Shown: positions 10,641 through 21,365 of the stretch, piece after piece | How the letters are laid out: each line of letters starts with the position of its first letter | Numbering within the stretch: the stretch's first letter is position 1 | NCBI GenBank assembly: GCA_001931905.2 | Contig: MSJI02000103.1 | Location: forward strand, 7,461-58,125 | Length of the DNA: 50,665 nt | DNA from: Cladosporium sp. IMV 00045 | Lineage: Eukaryota > Ascomycota > Dothideomycetes > Cladosporiales > Cladosporiaceae | Direction: 5' to 3' | Translations under genes and position numbers: made by a program | The notes under the pieces: model-generated | Told to the model about the DNA's origin: nothing | Databases searched by the model: none | Seen by the model: the letters and a program-made list of their open reading frames with translations, nothing else

Positions 10641-11860
10641 TCAATCATCCCACTCCTCATTCAACTCATCTATGAGCCTATTCTCCGCATCACTGCTATC
10701 GCCCCTCGCCCTCCTGCCCGAACCACCCCCACTGCCATACCCATTACTGCTCACGCGGCTATAGCCCCGTCTGGAAGGCAAGCAGCGCGCGCACGAGGAC
10801 GTGAGAATGATGAAGACATCCTGTGAGACACACGAACGGTCAGCAACTCATGCGCCCAGTTAAACGAATCCAAAAAACCAAAAAAAATCAAAAAATCAAA
10901 GCGCAAGGTGAGTTTTCTCCCAACGACCTCCAGACAAAGTGTCTAGAGGCCCTTGAAAGAGCGTTTGAACGGTACCTTCAAAAACCCGCCGATCCCCGCC
11001 CACAGCGCGTAGTTGGGCAGCTGGCGCCAGCCGCGCTGCTGCAGCACGATGCGGCTGTACACGCAGCCGCCGACGACGTAGACGATGATGGCGATGATGG
11101 CGATGACGCCGAAAACCCCGCCGGGCGACAAGGTCTGCTTGGCGACTTCGATGCCGCCGCACGCGGCGGCCGAGCGGGCTTCGAAAAAGTACGCGCATTC
11201 GTCCTCGTCGGCGCCGACGAAGTTGAGCGTCAGCTTGGGCGACATCGGGTCCCGGTCGCAGAGCATGGAGATTATGGTGCTTTTCCTGCGCGTGTCCTTG
11301 GAGGGGGATTTGTCGGATTTGTCTTTCTTCTTGTCGCTGTCTTCGTCGTCGTCTTTCTTCTTGTCGTCGTCGTCGTCGTCGCCGATGATTTCCCTCTCGC
11401 TCAACAAATCAACGCTCCTCCTACTCTTGCTCGAAGCACCACAAGGCGAGCCGCCAGTATAGTTCAGCACCAGCTTCCTCCCCCTCAGCACAGGCTCATG
11501 GTTCTCCTGCCCGAGACTGTAGACCTTTCCGTCGGCTTTGTAAAAAGCGCTGACGTTCTTCCACGCCGACTCGCCCACGCCGACCACGTCCGTGATGTTC
11601 TCCAGCACCGGCCCGCAGAAGTTCATGGTGAAGTTGTACCCATAGTCGTGGCCGGTCGTGTTCCAGCTGATCTCGCGCGGGTGCTTGGACTTGGACTCGC
11701 CGGGCGGCAGGACGTGCAGCGGGTTCAGGTCGAAGAAGGCGCCGCTCGTGGGCGAGCGGATGGTGCATGGCTCGCGCGGCGTGTCTGATGCCTTTGCCGG
11801 TGCTGGGTCGGCGGAGGTTAGGGAGAGGTAGAGCGCGAGGGAGTAGTAGAGGAGCTGCAT
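10641..11860 (-). CDS. Mrl1-like / Atg27-like sorting receptor with mannose-6-phosphate receptor homology (MRH) domain
   Basis: Exon 1 (11860-10976) and exon 2 (10820-10641) are joined over a 155-nt intron (donor AAG/GTACCG, acceptor CACAG) to give 354 aa. Without splicing the frame stops in the intron at 10943. A signal peptide covers about 1-17. The lumenal MRH region has paired cysteines and the hallmark pieces GYNFTMNFCGPV, GRKLVLNYTGGSPC and a late Glu/Cys strand (ECAYFFEARSAAAC). Several N-glycosylation sequons are present. An unusual Asp/Lys block (about 160-185, six Asp coded by GTC repeats on the plus strand) interrupts the lumenal domain. One membrane segment (about 249-270) precedes a cytosolic tail ending NRLIDELNEEWDD, acidic as in sorting receptors. 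Family role: cargo transport between Golgi and endosome/vacuole. Mrl1 fits better than Atg27 by length, but I cannot exclude the latter. Confidence 0.85.
11344..11380. repeat. GTC/CTT trinucleotide repeat encoding Asp/Lys block
   Basis: Trinucleotide repeats inside the Mrl1-like gene, including six perfect GTC units at 11363-11380. On the minus strand they encode the run of Asp and neighbouring Lys residues in the lumenal domain. They lie in frame, so length change would alter charge, not the frame. Confidence 0.85.
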
Positions 11861-12341
11861 GGTTGTGATCGTAATGCGCGCCAGGCGCTGAAGTGGGAAT
11901 GCCGGTGGCTGTTATTATTCCCTTGCTTGCTGCCGTCGATTGATGTGTGTGTGAATGTATACGAGAGGCGGAGGGTCGTCAATTGAGAGAGATACTTGTC
12001 GATCTGGGCGGCGCTAGGGAGTAGCTCAGCGGCGATCCAACGGAGGGCCAGGCAGAGGAAACGTTTATGCTGATGCCTCCAGCTTTCTGCAGGGTGCAAG
12101 CGCTTCGGGTCAGGAACGCCAATCTGCCGTCAGCCTTGTGGCTGTTACCGTATACATGTATGTGTGTACTTCTTATATCAAAACCTATTTCCTTGAATGT
12201 GCAGTTCAATGAAGTGAGTCTGCTTCATCAGACAAGACTTTCGTGCTGGTTCTCAAAAAATTAGTAAATAAAACATTGAGAAGTAATTATCTAATTAGTT
12301 CGTGTATGCCCGACATCTATCCAAACACAACCATTCCAATA
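11861..12341. other. intergenic: Mrl1-like promoter, scs3 3' end
   Basis: 481 bp upstream of the Mrl1-like gene and downstream of scs3. It is AT-richer towards scs3 (12160-12340). No gene or motif recognised. Confidence 0.6.
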
Positions 12342-13376
12342 CTACAACCCAGGCATGCCAATAGCCTGTCTGATAGCCGGTATAGCTCTAGGCAAGAAGT
12401 ACACAACATACAACGCCGTAGACGCGACCACAAACCCAGTGAACTTCTCAAACCAAGTGTGGAAATACGCCGCCGTCATGAGGAGCATCCACCAACTCAA
12501 CACAGCAACACCCAAAGCGAGTTTGACCCCAACGCCAACATGCCTCGAGACTTCCACATTGCCCTTGCCAGCCTGTCCGTCCGCTGCCGTCTCCGCGCTC
12601 GTGCTCAACACCCTCCCATCGCTGGAATTGATGCGCCGCGCCTCTCGCAGACCAGTCCAACTGACGACCACGGGTAACAGCTCCAGCCAAAGCATACCGC
12701 TGCCGAGGATGAGCAAGAAAACGTGTCCGCTGATATCATGGCCACCCATCCACCTGCCGCCGGCCGCCTTACAAGCCGCGTGTGAGAGTGCCTCCCTCAA
12801 ATCGCTCATGTCCGCCTTTTTCGCTTCAGAAACGGGATCATCGGAGAGCATGACCGCGCACTGTCCGCCGGTGAGTCGGAAACCGCGGTCGATCAAAGCG
12901 GGACCGAAGAACCACTGCGTGACGCCGATCCAGAGGAGTGTCACGCACGCATAACGAGCGATTGCCTGTGCCCTCCGCTTGGTGAGTTGCAGGCTGGGGC
13001 CGAGGCTCTTGTGGCTGGCAACGAAGAGGAGGAAGGCCGCGGTGATCCAGATCCAGCCGATTTTGACAAAGTACACGTTGAAGATGTTGGATTTCTTTGC
13101 GAAGTAGCTGGGCGCGTTGTCGGGGGCGTAGCTCTGCAGTGTCGTGATGTAGGGCGTGATTTTGTCGTTCACGGTGAGCGTGCTGAAAAGAGACCCGAGG
13201 AGCAGAGTGCCTGGGTAGAGCGAGAGAAGTATCGCTTCAAGAGGCGTGGGTAGCCACGGTGAGGCTGCCGGTGTGTCGATTGATGTCATGCCCGTGTTTG
13301 TTGCTGGCTTGGGAGAAGCGTCTGCTGCTGTTGGTATAGGGACCTCAACCGTTGCCTTGCTCCTTCTCGTAGCCAT
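12342..13376 (-). CDS. scs3: FIT family protein Scs3 (fat-storage-inducing transmembrane protein)
   Basis: Single exon, 344 aa, polytopic ER membrane protein. Hydrophobic segments lie near 46-68, 105-122, 140-158, 218-238, 285-305 and 312-330. The FIT signature is present as HDISGHVFLL (His218 is the SGH histidine) and YFHTWFEKFTG (His306). These correspond to the two catalytic histidines of the family. Family knowledge: FIT/Scs3 proteins act in the ER membrane as lipid phosphatase/acyl-CoA diphosphatases that keep ER structure and let lipid droplets bud correctly; yeast Scs3 is needed for growth without inositol. The N-terminal 35 residues are Ser/Thr/Pro-rich and likely cytosolic. The gene shares a 466-bp divergent upstream region with tpt1. 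Confidence 0.93.
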   Translation of the reverse strand: MATRRSKATVEVPIPTAADASPKPATNTGMTSIDTPAASPWLPTPLEAILLSLYPGTLLLGSLFSTLTVNDKITPYITTLQSYAPDNAPSYFAKKSNIFNVYFVKIGWIWITAAFLLFVASHKSLGPSLQLTKRRAQAIARYACVTLLWIGVTQWFFGPALIDRGFRLTGGQCAVMLSDDPVSEAKKADMSDLREALSHAACKAAGGRWMGGHDISGHVFLLILGSGMLWLELLPVVVSWTGLREARRINSSDGRVLSTSAETAADGQAGKGNVEVSRHVGVGVKLALGVAVLSWWMLLMTAAYFHTWFEKFTGFVVASTALYVVYFLPRAIPAIRQAIGMPGL

Positions 13377-13842
13377 GTGGGTGATTGAATGCGATGCTCA
13401 GAGGTGAAAAAAGGTAAGGGTCTTGATCAGGACAAGGTGAAAGATTCCAGTTTTGGCTTCGTGTTTTGGAGATAGGACATTCTTGCGTGAGGTGTGACGT
13501 ATGTCTCAAGGTGAAGAAGCAGCGGGCGATTTTGTTCTAGCGCACGTAGATCGGAGATGGAAATTGCTGGACGATTGGCTGGAGAACGCTTGCCTTAGCT
13601 GACTCGATTTTACATAGCATCTTTTATTAGCGATATCCATATACCAAGCAGTTCCACTCGAAACAATCATTCGAGATTTGGATTGAATATAAGACAACGG
13701 ACTCAAATCTTGATCCAGGAACTGCAAAAAATCTCACGTACATCTGGACTGGACCCTGGCCTTCATTCTACGATATCTTCCAATCCGACCAACAATAAAA
13801 CAACCACCAAACCCAACGACTCTCCCAAGAAACCTCACAACC
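13377..13842. promoter_or_regulatory. divergent promoter region, scs3 / tpt1
   Basis: 466 bp between the start codons of scs3 (-) and tpt1 (+). The last 40 bases before tpt1 are A/C-rich, like a fungal 5' leader. No specific binding site was identified. Confidence 0.5.
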
Positions 13843-14610
13843 ATGGGACGCGGCGGCCGCGAACCCCTCCCCCGGCCCACGCAGGTGTCCAAAAAAATGG
13901 CCTGGCTGCTGCGGCACGGAGCTGAGGAAGAAGGCCTCCAGTTCCAGGAAGGCGGCTACCTCAGCATCGCCGACGTGCTCGCCAACCGCAAGTTCAAATC
14001 CATGAAAGTGACCTTCGCGGAGCTGCGCGAAGTCGTCGCCGCCGACGAGAAGCAGCGCTACAGCATGGTGCCCAAGCCCGGCGCGGACGAGGCTTCCGAC
14101 AAACCCGCCGATTTCCTCATCCGTGCCAACCAGGGCCATTCGGTCAAGATGCAGGATGAGGGATTGCTCACGCCTATCACGAAAGACAACATGCCTGCTT
14201 CGGCGGTTCATGGTACGACGCACGCAGCGTGGATGTTGATTGTGGCGTCGGGCGGGTTGAAGGCCATGGGCCGCAATCACGTGCATTTCGCTTCTGGGCT
14301 GCCGGCGGGGTTCACGTCGGTCGTGGAGCAGGATGAGGCGACTGAGACAGCGGCGCCGGTGATTTCTGGCATGCGAAAGACTTCGACGGTTCTGGTGTTT
14401 CTTGATTTGGCCAAGGCTCTGGATGCCGGGTTGACTTTTGGTCTGAGCGACAACGGCGTCGTGCTTACCGAGGGCAACAAGGAGGGTCTTGTGCCGCTGG
14501 AACTCTTCCAGCGTGTGGAAGATCGGACGGGTATGGGTGTGTTGGTTGAGGATGGAAAGGTTGTCAAGGAAGCCCCGGAGAGCTGGTCTAAGGGTAAAGA
14601 CAAGGCATGA
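13843..14610 (+). CDS. tpt1: tRNA 2'-phosphotransferase Tpt1
   Basis: Single exon, 255 aa. The KptA/Tpt1 fold is clear: SKKMAWLLRHGA near the start, RANQGHS, VHGTTHAAW, GRNHVHFA and SGMRKTS. The catalytic tetrad known from yeast Tpt1 (Arg, His, Arg, Arg) appears as Arg24, His25, Arg94 and Arg178, so the enzyme should be active. It removes the 2'-phosphate left at the splice junction by fungal tRNA ligase, using NAD+ and releasing ADP-ribose 1'',2''-cyclic phosphate; this is the last step of tRNA splicing. The start ATG has an ACCATGGG context. Codon choice is C-ending in the first 300 bases and G/T-ending later, a pattern shared with several neighbours. Confidence 0.97.
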   Translation: MGRGGREPLPRPTQVSKKMAWLLRHGAEEEGLQFQEGGYLSIADVLANRKFKSMKVTFAELREVVAADEKQRYSMVPKPGADEASDKPADFLIRANQGHSVKMQDEGLLTPITKDNMPASAVHGTTHAAWMLIVASGGLKAMGRNHVHFASGLPAGFTSVVEQDEATETAAPVISGMRKTSTVLVFLDLAKALDAGLTFGLSDNGVVLTEGNKEGLVPLELFQRVEDRTGMGVLVEDGKVVKEAPESWSKGKDKA

Positions 14611-14838
14611 AGAAGCAGCATCTCGACGAGGGTGTGCGTGCTGGCGCCGATTTGACATGTCACCACGATGACATCAAGCGATAATGAAGGAATGAGACGA
14701 ACGATCGACGCGTTGCCGGACAGAATTTTATTTCATGCATCGCTAAAAGTGAAAAGACACCACCACAGCTACAATGGCAGCAAGACGCTGAACGCTGTAT
14801 ACATCCTATCACGCGTGTGACAGTGGCGGTTGTATCGA

Positions 14839-17621
14839 TCAGGACGGTTCAGACCAGTCGATCTGTTCTGTCAGCGATGCGCCACCATCCTTGGAGTAAG
14901 TGAGTCGCAAGCGCAGGCGAAGCTTCTGAGGAGGAGGCTAAAGAAGTGTTAGCATATATGCATTCAACGAGATGGCGACAATGACATACCCCTTGAACGC
15001 TCGTGATTCTCATTTGTTGCTGAGCTTCCTGTCCACCTTCGAGTTCCGCGCTGCTAATAGCCTGCAATTGCAGCTTTTGCGATTTGGGAACCGCTGCTTG
15101 CAGGTTGAGAGCGCCAAACTTCTCGAAGTTGCTTTGGTTCTTGAATCGAGCCTGGATCTGTACTGCTTGAGCGTTGCGTTGCACTGTGAAGGTAACTGAG
15201 AGATCATTTTTGTCGTATGCGGAATGCGTGGGGGCGGATTGAGGTTGCGATTGTTGAGGAGGCGGGCTGCCCATGCCACCGAAGAGGTCGTTGGATGCTG
15301 AAGATTGCATCGGCGGTCTTTGTGCCTGCGGTTGAGGTGTGCTCGAAGCACCCGAGTCGAAGAGGTCCATGATTGATGACATGTTGTTTTGCTGTCCAGG
15401 TGCACCGTTGCCGACCGGGCTAGCTGTTGACTGAGGTGGTGAGCCCATAGAGTCGCCGCCGAGAATGTCGGCAAGGAGGTCGGCGTTGTTCGCTGAGCCA
15501 TTGGCGTTAGCACTGGCACCTGCCGTCGGCATTGACGAATCGCCACCCATGAGATCGAGAAGCATGTCCTGCTCGGTGATCTGACTGGGCTTCTTCTTCG
15601 CCGGTACCTTGCTGTGACGCTTCTTCGTTGCTTCACCAAGCACTCTCTGTTCTTCCCTAATTTCAGGTGGTGGCATCCGCTCAAGAACACCCTTCTTGAT
15701 CTGGTCATACGCAAAGAGATTTCCATATTCCACAGCACGCTGCTGCACTTCGATGTCCAGGTTCGTCTGATAACCGAGAAGGATTCGGCGCAAGCGGTCG
15801 ATCTGTGCTGCGTCTTGGAGACGGGTTGTGAGCTTCATTGCCGATGTGACGATGTATTCTGTTACGCTTTGTCCGGCGTAGCTGGAGTGAAGAATGGCTT
15901 GGAATGTGTCGACAATTTCGCTCTCTCTGACCTCCTTCACGAGCTCCTCTTCTTCATAGGAGCCACCTCGGATGAGGGCATCGCCATATTCACCAATGAC
16001 CCAAGCGCCTGCAAGATTCAGACCTTCCTGGCTAATGTCCTCGCGCAGCGCCGAGTACAGCTTCTGCGCGCAGTAGGTCTGGAGGTCCGGGGTGGTAGCA
16101 ATCAGGCGAACGAAGGACGAAAGAATCTGCTCTTTGATGTAGTTACCAGCCAGCTTCAACACACGCATCATGGTGTCGACGTGCCATCGCTTGTTTGGCG
16201 CAAATCTGTCTGCTGCGATACCGATCTGCGAAGTCATGATAGGTTTGAATTCCGCGTCGGCGACTTCGAGGAAAGCCAAAAGTTCCCTGATCAAGACTCT
16301 CACGTTGCTTTCGTTGATGAGCGTGAAGCTCAGATCCAGTGCTCGTCTGCGAATACTGATATCAGGATCGCGCAAACAGTCGAGAATGGTGTTGCGGTGC
16401 CTTTGCACGGCGTTAGGTTCGATTGCAACGACCTTGATCAAAGTGTTGAGCGCAACATAGCGGATGTTGTTGTCTTTGTTGGTAAGGAATTTTCCGAGAA
16501 TGTTCACACCGAGCACACGAAGACCAGAGTCCGCTTCAATGTCGAGAATCGTCAAAACTGCCTCATACAAGATCGAGTTTCCAACGTTCTTGGAAGAGTC
16601 GGTGTTGGTTGCGACTTGAGCCAGGATGTCGTTGATCTGTTCGCTGATACGGGCGTCGCCAGTGCCGAGGATCCTGAGCAAGCGTAGAATCTTGACCTGC
16701 AAGAACGGATCCGTGATGCCAGTAACATCATGCTCCGGAGCATAGCCAGACTGGGATAGGTTCTTGAGCGATTTCACCAAGCCGCCTGTCAGAGGCCTGA
16801 AGATATCCACCACGCCTTGTTCTCCGCCCTCTTCCTCATCTGCCTCGCACATGCTGGTGACCAGGGTGAGACCAGTAAGCATGACGCCGTGGTTACGATC
16901 GTTGAGAAGCACCTTGGCCTTGTCGATGAAATGCTCCTGCAAATCGGGGACCTTCCTACAAATGCGCATCGCGCAAAGGGCAGCCTTCCGTCTGATGTAG
17001 GGGTTGGAGGATGCCAGAATCGTCTCGACTTCAGGGAAAAGGTCTCGCGCCATTTCGATGCTGGCAATGTTTCCGAGTGTACACAGCGCCAGACCAACGA
17101 TGTATTGGTTGTTGTGGTTGAGATCACTGTTGAGGTCAGCTAATTGCTCCTCGTACATAGGAAACTTGGTCGCTCTCACTTCTTGAGGGAATTCGTGACC
17201 AGAGTCAAAACCTCCTGGTTCTCATCAAGCAGTAACATTGTACCTAAGTATCCCAGTCGCTTGTCCGCAAAGCGCGGTGAAGCAAGCAGCTTCAAACATT
17301 CGATCTGGCCGAAATGTGTGCGCTCACCAAGGGTGAACAGGTATAGAAGCTTCGCAACATTATTCCTCCTGCATGTTGTATCAGCGTCCGCACTCGGTGC
17401 AAAAGGCTCCCTCTGCTGTCATACCGCAAGTCTGAATTGTGACTCTCCTCCCTGAAGCTTGCTCTTATCGCGGCGCTCTCCTTTTGAACGACCGCTCGCT
17501 CGTCGGCAATGGTCTTCGCGGCTCGCACGTTGCGAATGAATTGTTTTACTGTGAGCCGTCGTTGTCAGCCATTTAATGCTGCACTCATGCGGCTTGCGTG
17601 TCCCGACGTACGAGAGCTCAT
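14839..17621 (-). CDS. apl4: AP-1 clathrin adaptor complex subunit gamma
   Basis: Five exons: 17621-17612 (only 10 coding nt), 17548-17425, 17368-17180, 17126-14990 and 14937-14839. The introns are 63, 56, 53 and 52 nt, all GT-AG. The product is 852 aa, the usual size. The start reads [21 protein letters not shown], typical of gamma-adaptins; its fourth codon is split across intron 1. The alpha-helical adaptin trunk spans about 1-570. The hinge (about 570-720) carries clathrin-box-like [13 protein letters not shown] and IMDLFD motifs and Gln/Pro/Ser-rich sequence. The gamma-ear ends [10 protein letters not shown]. Family role: AP-1 gathers cargo and clathrin at the trans-Golgi network and endosomes. 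The nearby Mrl1-like receptor belongs to a cargo class AP-1 can handle, but the two genes are not an operon and proximity may be chance. Confidence 0.96.
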
Positions 17622-18162
17622 TGTGCCAGCCGCGGGGACCCCGAACGATCAACTCTTTGCTTTTGTCTTGGTATTCTTCAGTGGCCAGAGATCATCGTAT
17701 TCGGTATGCGAAGAGGGTTGTGATTGTTGGGCAATCAAGCAATGATGTCGAGTCGCGGTATTGGATATCTTGGCTTATTGTCGCCTTCTCCATAGAGCAG
17801 CATGCTTGACGAATGTCCCCCTCGCTAAACGTTGACGCTAAACACAGCCCAGGTCACATGACGTTCTTCAGGCGCTCCAGAATCGAGTGTCAGACAACTA
17901 TTTCTTTATCAGCACCACGTACCATGAACGTTCGCTCATACCAGAAGACTGGAGTCACTACAATTGCACCTCGTCTTGAACATTCTCTTCTTGATTGTAT
18001 ACTTTGCTCACTTCCACCGTCAAGGAGACGCTCTTGCCCATGCATTGGTTCAATCACTTTCTGACATACGGCCAATCCACAAAACAAAGTCATAAAATCA
18101 TGTCATTCATGAGGACACGCTCTACCATATGTCTGAACCAGTCCCTGTTTTTACCCGGCTTT
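17622..18162. other. intergenic: apl4 promoter, orphan gene 3' end
   Basis: 541 bp. The part next to 17621 must hold the apl4 promoter and 5' leader. No further gene was recognised. Confidence 0.55.
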
Positions 18163-19449
18163 CTATGCATACCGAATCGTCCTGCTGCCACTTTCCCGCC
18201 ACCTTCTCTGCAGCTCCTGCGCCCGTCGCGTCGCTTCGACCCTCTGAGCCGCCTGTGCCTGCGCCTGACTTGACGCATAGTCCGGCAACTCATCGTCAAT
18301 GGGACTCACATCTGGCACGCTACGCCAGTCCTCCATCGGCGCCGAGACGGACATGTGCGGCAGAGAAGGCCGTCGAGGCGGATTTCTGTGCGATGTTGAT
18401 GGGGCTTGCAGCCAGCCATCGAATTCCGATTCGAGAATTTGCAATTGTTGCCTTCCGGTCTGTGATTGCGATTGAGATTCAGGCCCACTTTGAGGCATTT
18501 GGGCGAGATGCTGGAGAGCCTCCATTGTGGTCGGCGTCGCTGCCAATGGCGAGATGATGTAGTCGGTATCCAGCGGATTAGGCCGGCCGACGTATTCGTC
18601 TTGATGCCGGATCTGTGGCGAAACAGGCGATACATCTCTCTGGTCCATACTGGGCACGGGTCCGAGACCGGCTGTCGCTTCTACGAACAGGCGGAACTCG
18701 TACTCATCGTCGAACGCTGCCTCGTTTGCGGAACGCGCGCTTCGGCCTCGCAGTCGTTCTCCGGCAGGTGGGAAGGTGGGTGCTCGTGGCAGAAATGGTG
18801 TTTGCAAATCACTCAGGCCTCCTGGCTGAGGATAGCCTGGTGTCACCGGTTGACTCACAGAGCGAGGTTCGAACTCGAGGTGATCCAAGTCTTCTTGGGG
18901 CTCGGCATACGGGCTCATCTGAGGATACAACAAGGAATGATCTAGGGGTTGGTGTAACCGCTCCTGATCCAGAGGCCTGGGTCTTCTTCGTTGCTTCGAG
19001 GTCGCGCTTTTCGGAGATGGAGCACTCATGCGGAATCCCGATCCAATGCTCTGCGTCCGTTGGATGGGAGAGACATCAAGTCCTCTAGCATGTGGATTCG
19101 TCGATGCTACAAACGCGCCGAAATCGCGTGGCCCCCTAGGTGCTTGAGTCCATTGGCTTTGTGGAAGTGGGCTCGTCGAGGGTTGTTGCCGCAAGTCCTC
19201 TAGCTGGCGACTGCGCTGGGTGGACGAGACATTTCGCTCATACGACTCGACCGGTATGTCTGGCTCGTATTGCGACTGAAGGTGAAAGTCCATGCAAGTT
19301 CGGATCGACCGAAGCGGCCCGTCGGGAATGTGATGGTAGCTGTAGTTGTAGTTTCCAGGAGATGCTGATTTTGGTAGGAAAGAATACTGTAGGAGTATAT
19401 CAGCATCCAGCTGCGGAGACGAGATTGTTATCGCGCAAGTCGATGTCAT
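18163..19449 (-). CDS. hypothetical disordered protein with LPDY motif
   Basis: Open frame of 428 codons, stop TAG. I do not recognise the family. The protein is rich in Pro, Ser, Gln and Arg and looks disordered. Two blocks look more constrained: a short acidic/aromatic piece (about 240-260, FDDEYEFRLFVEATAGLGPVP) and the C-terminus. The C-terminus combines an LPDY motif (388-391, like an LPxY WW-domain ligand) with an Ala/Gln/Arg amphipathic helix (about 393-418, AQRVEATRRAQELQRRW). The start is uncertain: Met at 19449 opens the frame, but Met53 (19293) is a good alternative. A branch-like gctgat followed by ctcctacag near 19390 could be the 3' end of an intron from an unseen upstream exon. 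The long undisturbed frame and patterned C-terminus support a real gene. Confidence 0.6.
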   Translation of the reverse strand: MTSTCAITISSPQLDADILLQYSFLPKSASPGNYNYSYHHIPDGPLRSIRTCMDFHLQSQYEPDIPVESYERNVSSTQRSRQLEDLRQQPSTSPLPQSQWTQAPRGPRDFGAFVASTNPHARGLDVSPIQRTQSIGSGFRMSAPSPKSATSKQRRRPRPLDQERLHQPLDHSLLYPQMSPYAEPQEDLDHLEFEPRSVSQPVTPGYPQPGGLSDLQTPFLPRAPTFPPAGERLRGRSARSANEAAFDDEYEFRLFVEATAGLGPVPSMDQRDVSPVSPQIRHQDEYVGRPNPLDTDYIISPLAATPTTMEALQHLAQMPQSGPESQSQSQTGRQQLQILESEFDGWLQAPSTSHRNPPRRPSLPHMSVSAPMEDWRSVPDVSPIDDELPDYASSQAQAQAAQRVEATRRAQELQRRWRESGSRTIRYA

Positions 19450-21365
19450 TGCAAGAAAGATCTCGATTGCGAGGCCGTTGAGATCACTCTTAGGACAAAG
19501 GAAAGGGACTCGTCGTACATATGGCGCATAACTCGGATTCGGCTGATGTGATTCTGACAGAGCGGCAGTCGGTCAGCTTTAAGTTTTGCACAAGCGAGCA
19601 TTGTCTGTGCAAACAAGTCTCGCCGGTGCTCTAGTGGTGTAGTAGTGGCGAAGAATCCGGGACAAAGACTACTTCTTCTCCATGCTCCCGAGCCGTTTAC
19701 ATCCGTAACTTTCATGCAAGAGTCAGGTCGAAAGGTGCCGAGATGATTACTGGGGCAGGCGTGAACATTATACGATGCTGAACGGCGGCGCGCCGCATCA
19801 CTGCTATTCATGGGACATGAGGTAAGGATTAGACAGGCGGACAAACGGGCCAATGCGGTAAAGGTCGGGGTGTGATCCTTACCGCTTGAGCCCCATACGA
19901 TACCAAGTATGTCCTCCGTGGCTACGCTATCAAAAACGAACGGCGACATCATCAGCTGGATTGACTGCTGCGGACGATGAGAAGAGGCACTTTGATCGCT
20001 GAGCCGCGACTGACAAGCGCGACGCCACCTAAGCACTCCTAGCGGTAAGACAGTCAATAATAACCATTGCCTCTGGCGGCATAACTCGGGGCTGTAAGTC
20101 TTTGCCAACAGTCGAAAATAGAGGAATCCAAACTAGGAGGATAGACTGGTTTGGAGGCGGACCCCGCTCCCACCATGGAGTGCCGGATTATGCCACGGTC
20201 CGCGACAAGTGCGTCACATGTTTCAGAGGATGCAATGGCCTTGCTCAGCGTATGCACTCGTGACGGAGTGGTTGATCCGATAGACGCATTGTGCTCTCCG
20301 AAGAGGCGATCGTTTCATCAGCGGCGCTGTACAGGTAGATCTTGCACAGTGAAGCGACTCGTGCTGACAACAACAAGCAAGGAAGAACGAGCAGTACACA
20401 CAGAAGAATCGGTCAAGTATGCCGTAGGGCAAATACAAGCCTCGTAGCGTGTCAGCACGATCCATGCAGAGACTGGAAAATCTGGTTCAATACGAGGTGC
20501 CGAGGTCCCAAAATAGAGCACGCTAAATCCAAACAACCACCCAAATGCGGCTTGGTGGCGCTCGACTACTTGAACTTCAATCGCAGCGCCTCCTTCGCTC
20601 CATTGGAGGTATCGATCCTTTCAACAAGAGTCAGTGGTAAGTTATCTTGTTTCCGGAAGGGTTTGCCGAGTGACATTTCAGGGCAGTGTTCACCGCTGTG
20701 TTGGAATAAAATTATGATGATTTGTGACCGCAAAGTAGTCTTCCACTTTGTAACCAACACGCCACTAATTTCAACACCATCATTGGAATCCGGCAAGAAG
20801 GGAAACCGAGACCAGCATATTGACACGAGTTGATGTATGCATCATACGATAGTCACTGGCAAATCTCCATCATCACGACTCGATTGTTGCATCAATCGAA
20901 AACGAGACCATCACAATCCTTCAGGGCAGGGCAAATCATCTACATGCTCAGCAAGCCACCAACACACCCTAAAAGCGGAACGAGACGTCTTCTTGGAGTC
21001 CAAGGATTCAGGGGAAAAGTTGACGACCAGAACTACCGACAAGCCACCGCATCCCAGAGACCCGCGGTGTCGTAATTTGAAGGAAGCCGATGAGCGATGC
21101 GTCGACGCCACCGTGAGTTCAGGGGGAAGACAGTAGTATCGACGGCATTATTAGCACTTCTATCTTGGGCAGGCTGTTTCAATACGCGATGAGATCGATA
21201 TGTGCACGAGACAAAGACAAGTTCTCAGAAATCAATTGTGTTAGTCCTGTGAGCTATTTGAGGAATCGCACTCATCCTTCAAGCAAAAGCAGCCCGATCT
21301 GTCGGCACAGCATGATCGCTGGCGTGCGCTTCTCGCCTCCACCACTCAAAGTATTTTGATCAAAG
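19450..21365. other. 1.9-kb stretch without recognisable gene
   Basis: Only short, compositionally random frames on both strands. Part must serve as promoter for the orphan gene (start at or below 19449) and as 3' UTR for the GTPase gene (stop 21366). I see no tRNA, transposon ends or long repeats. A missing 5' exon of the orphan gene could lie between 19450 and 20250. Confidence 0.5.

Noticed and set aside
10823..11788. 321-codon plus-strand frame opposite the Mrl1-like gene
   Set aside because: Low-complexity Val/Ala/Asp sequence that mirrors the receptor gene and its GTC repeat.
10641..17621. Mrl1-like receptor, scs3, tpt1 and apl4 as one membrane-traffic cluster
   Set aside because: Genes lie on both strands with separate promoters and include a tRNA enzyme. 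Nothing beyond closeness links them.
19446..20108. 220-codon minus-strand frame upstream of the orphan gene
   Set aside because: Cys/Ser/Arg-rich random composition, and it overlaps the orphan's start in another frame with no splice join that connects them convincingly.
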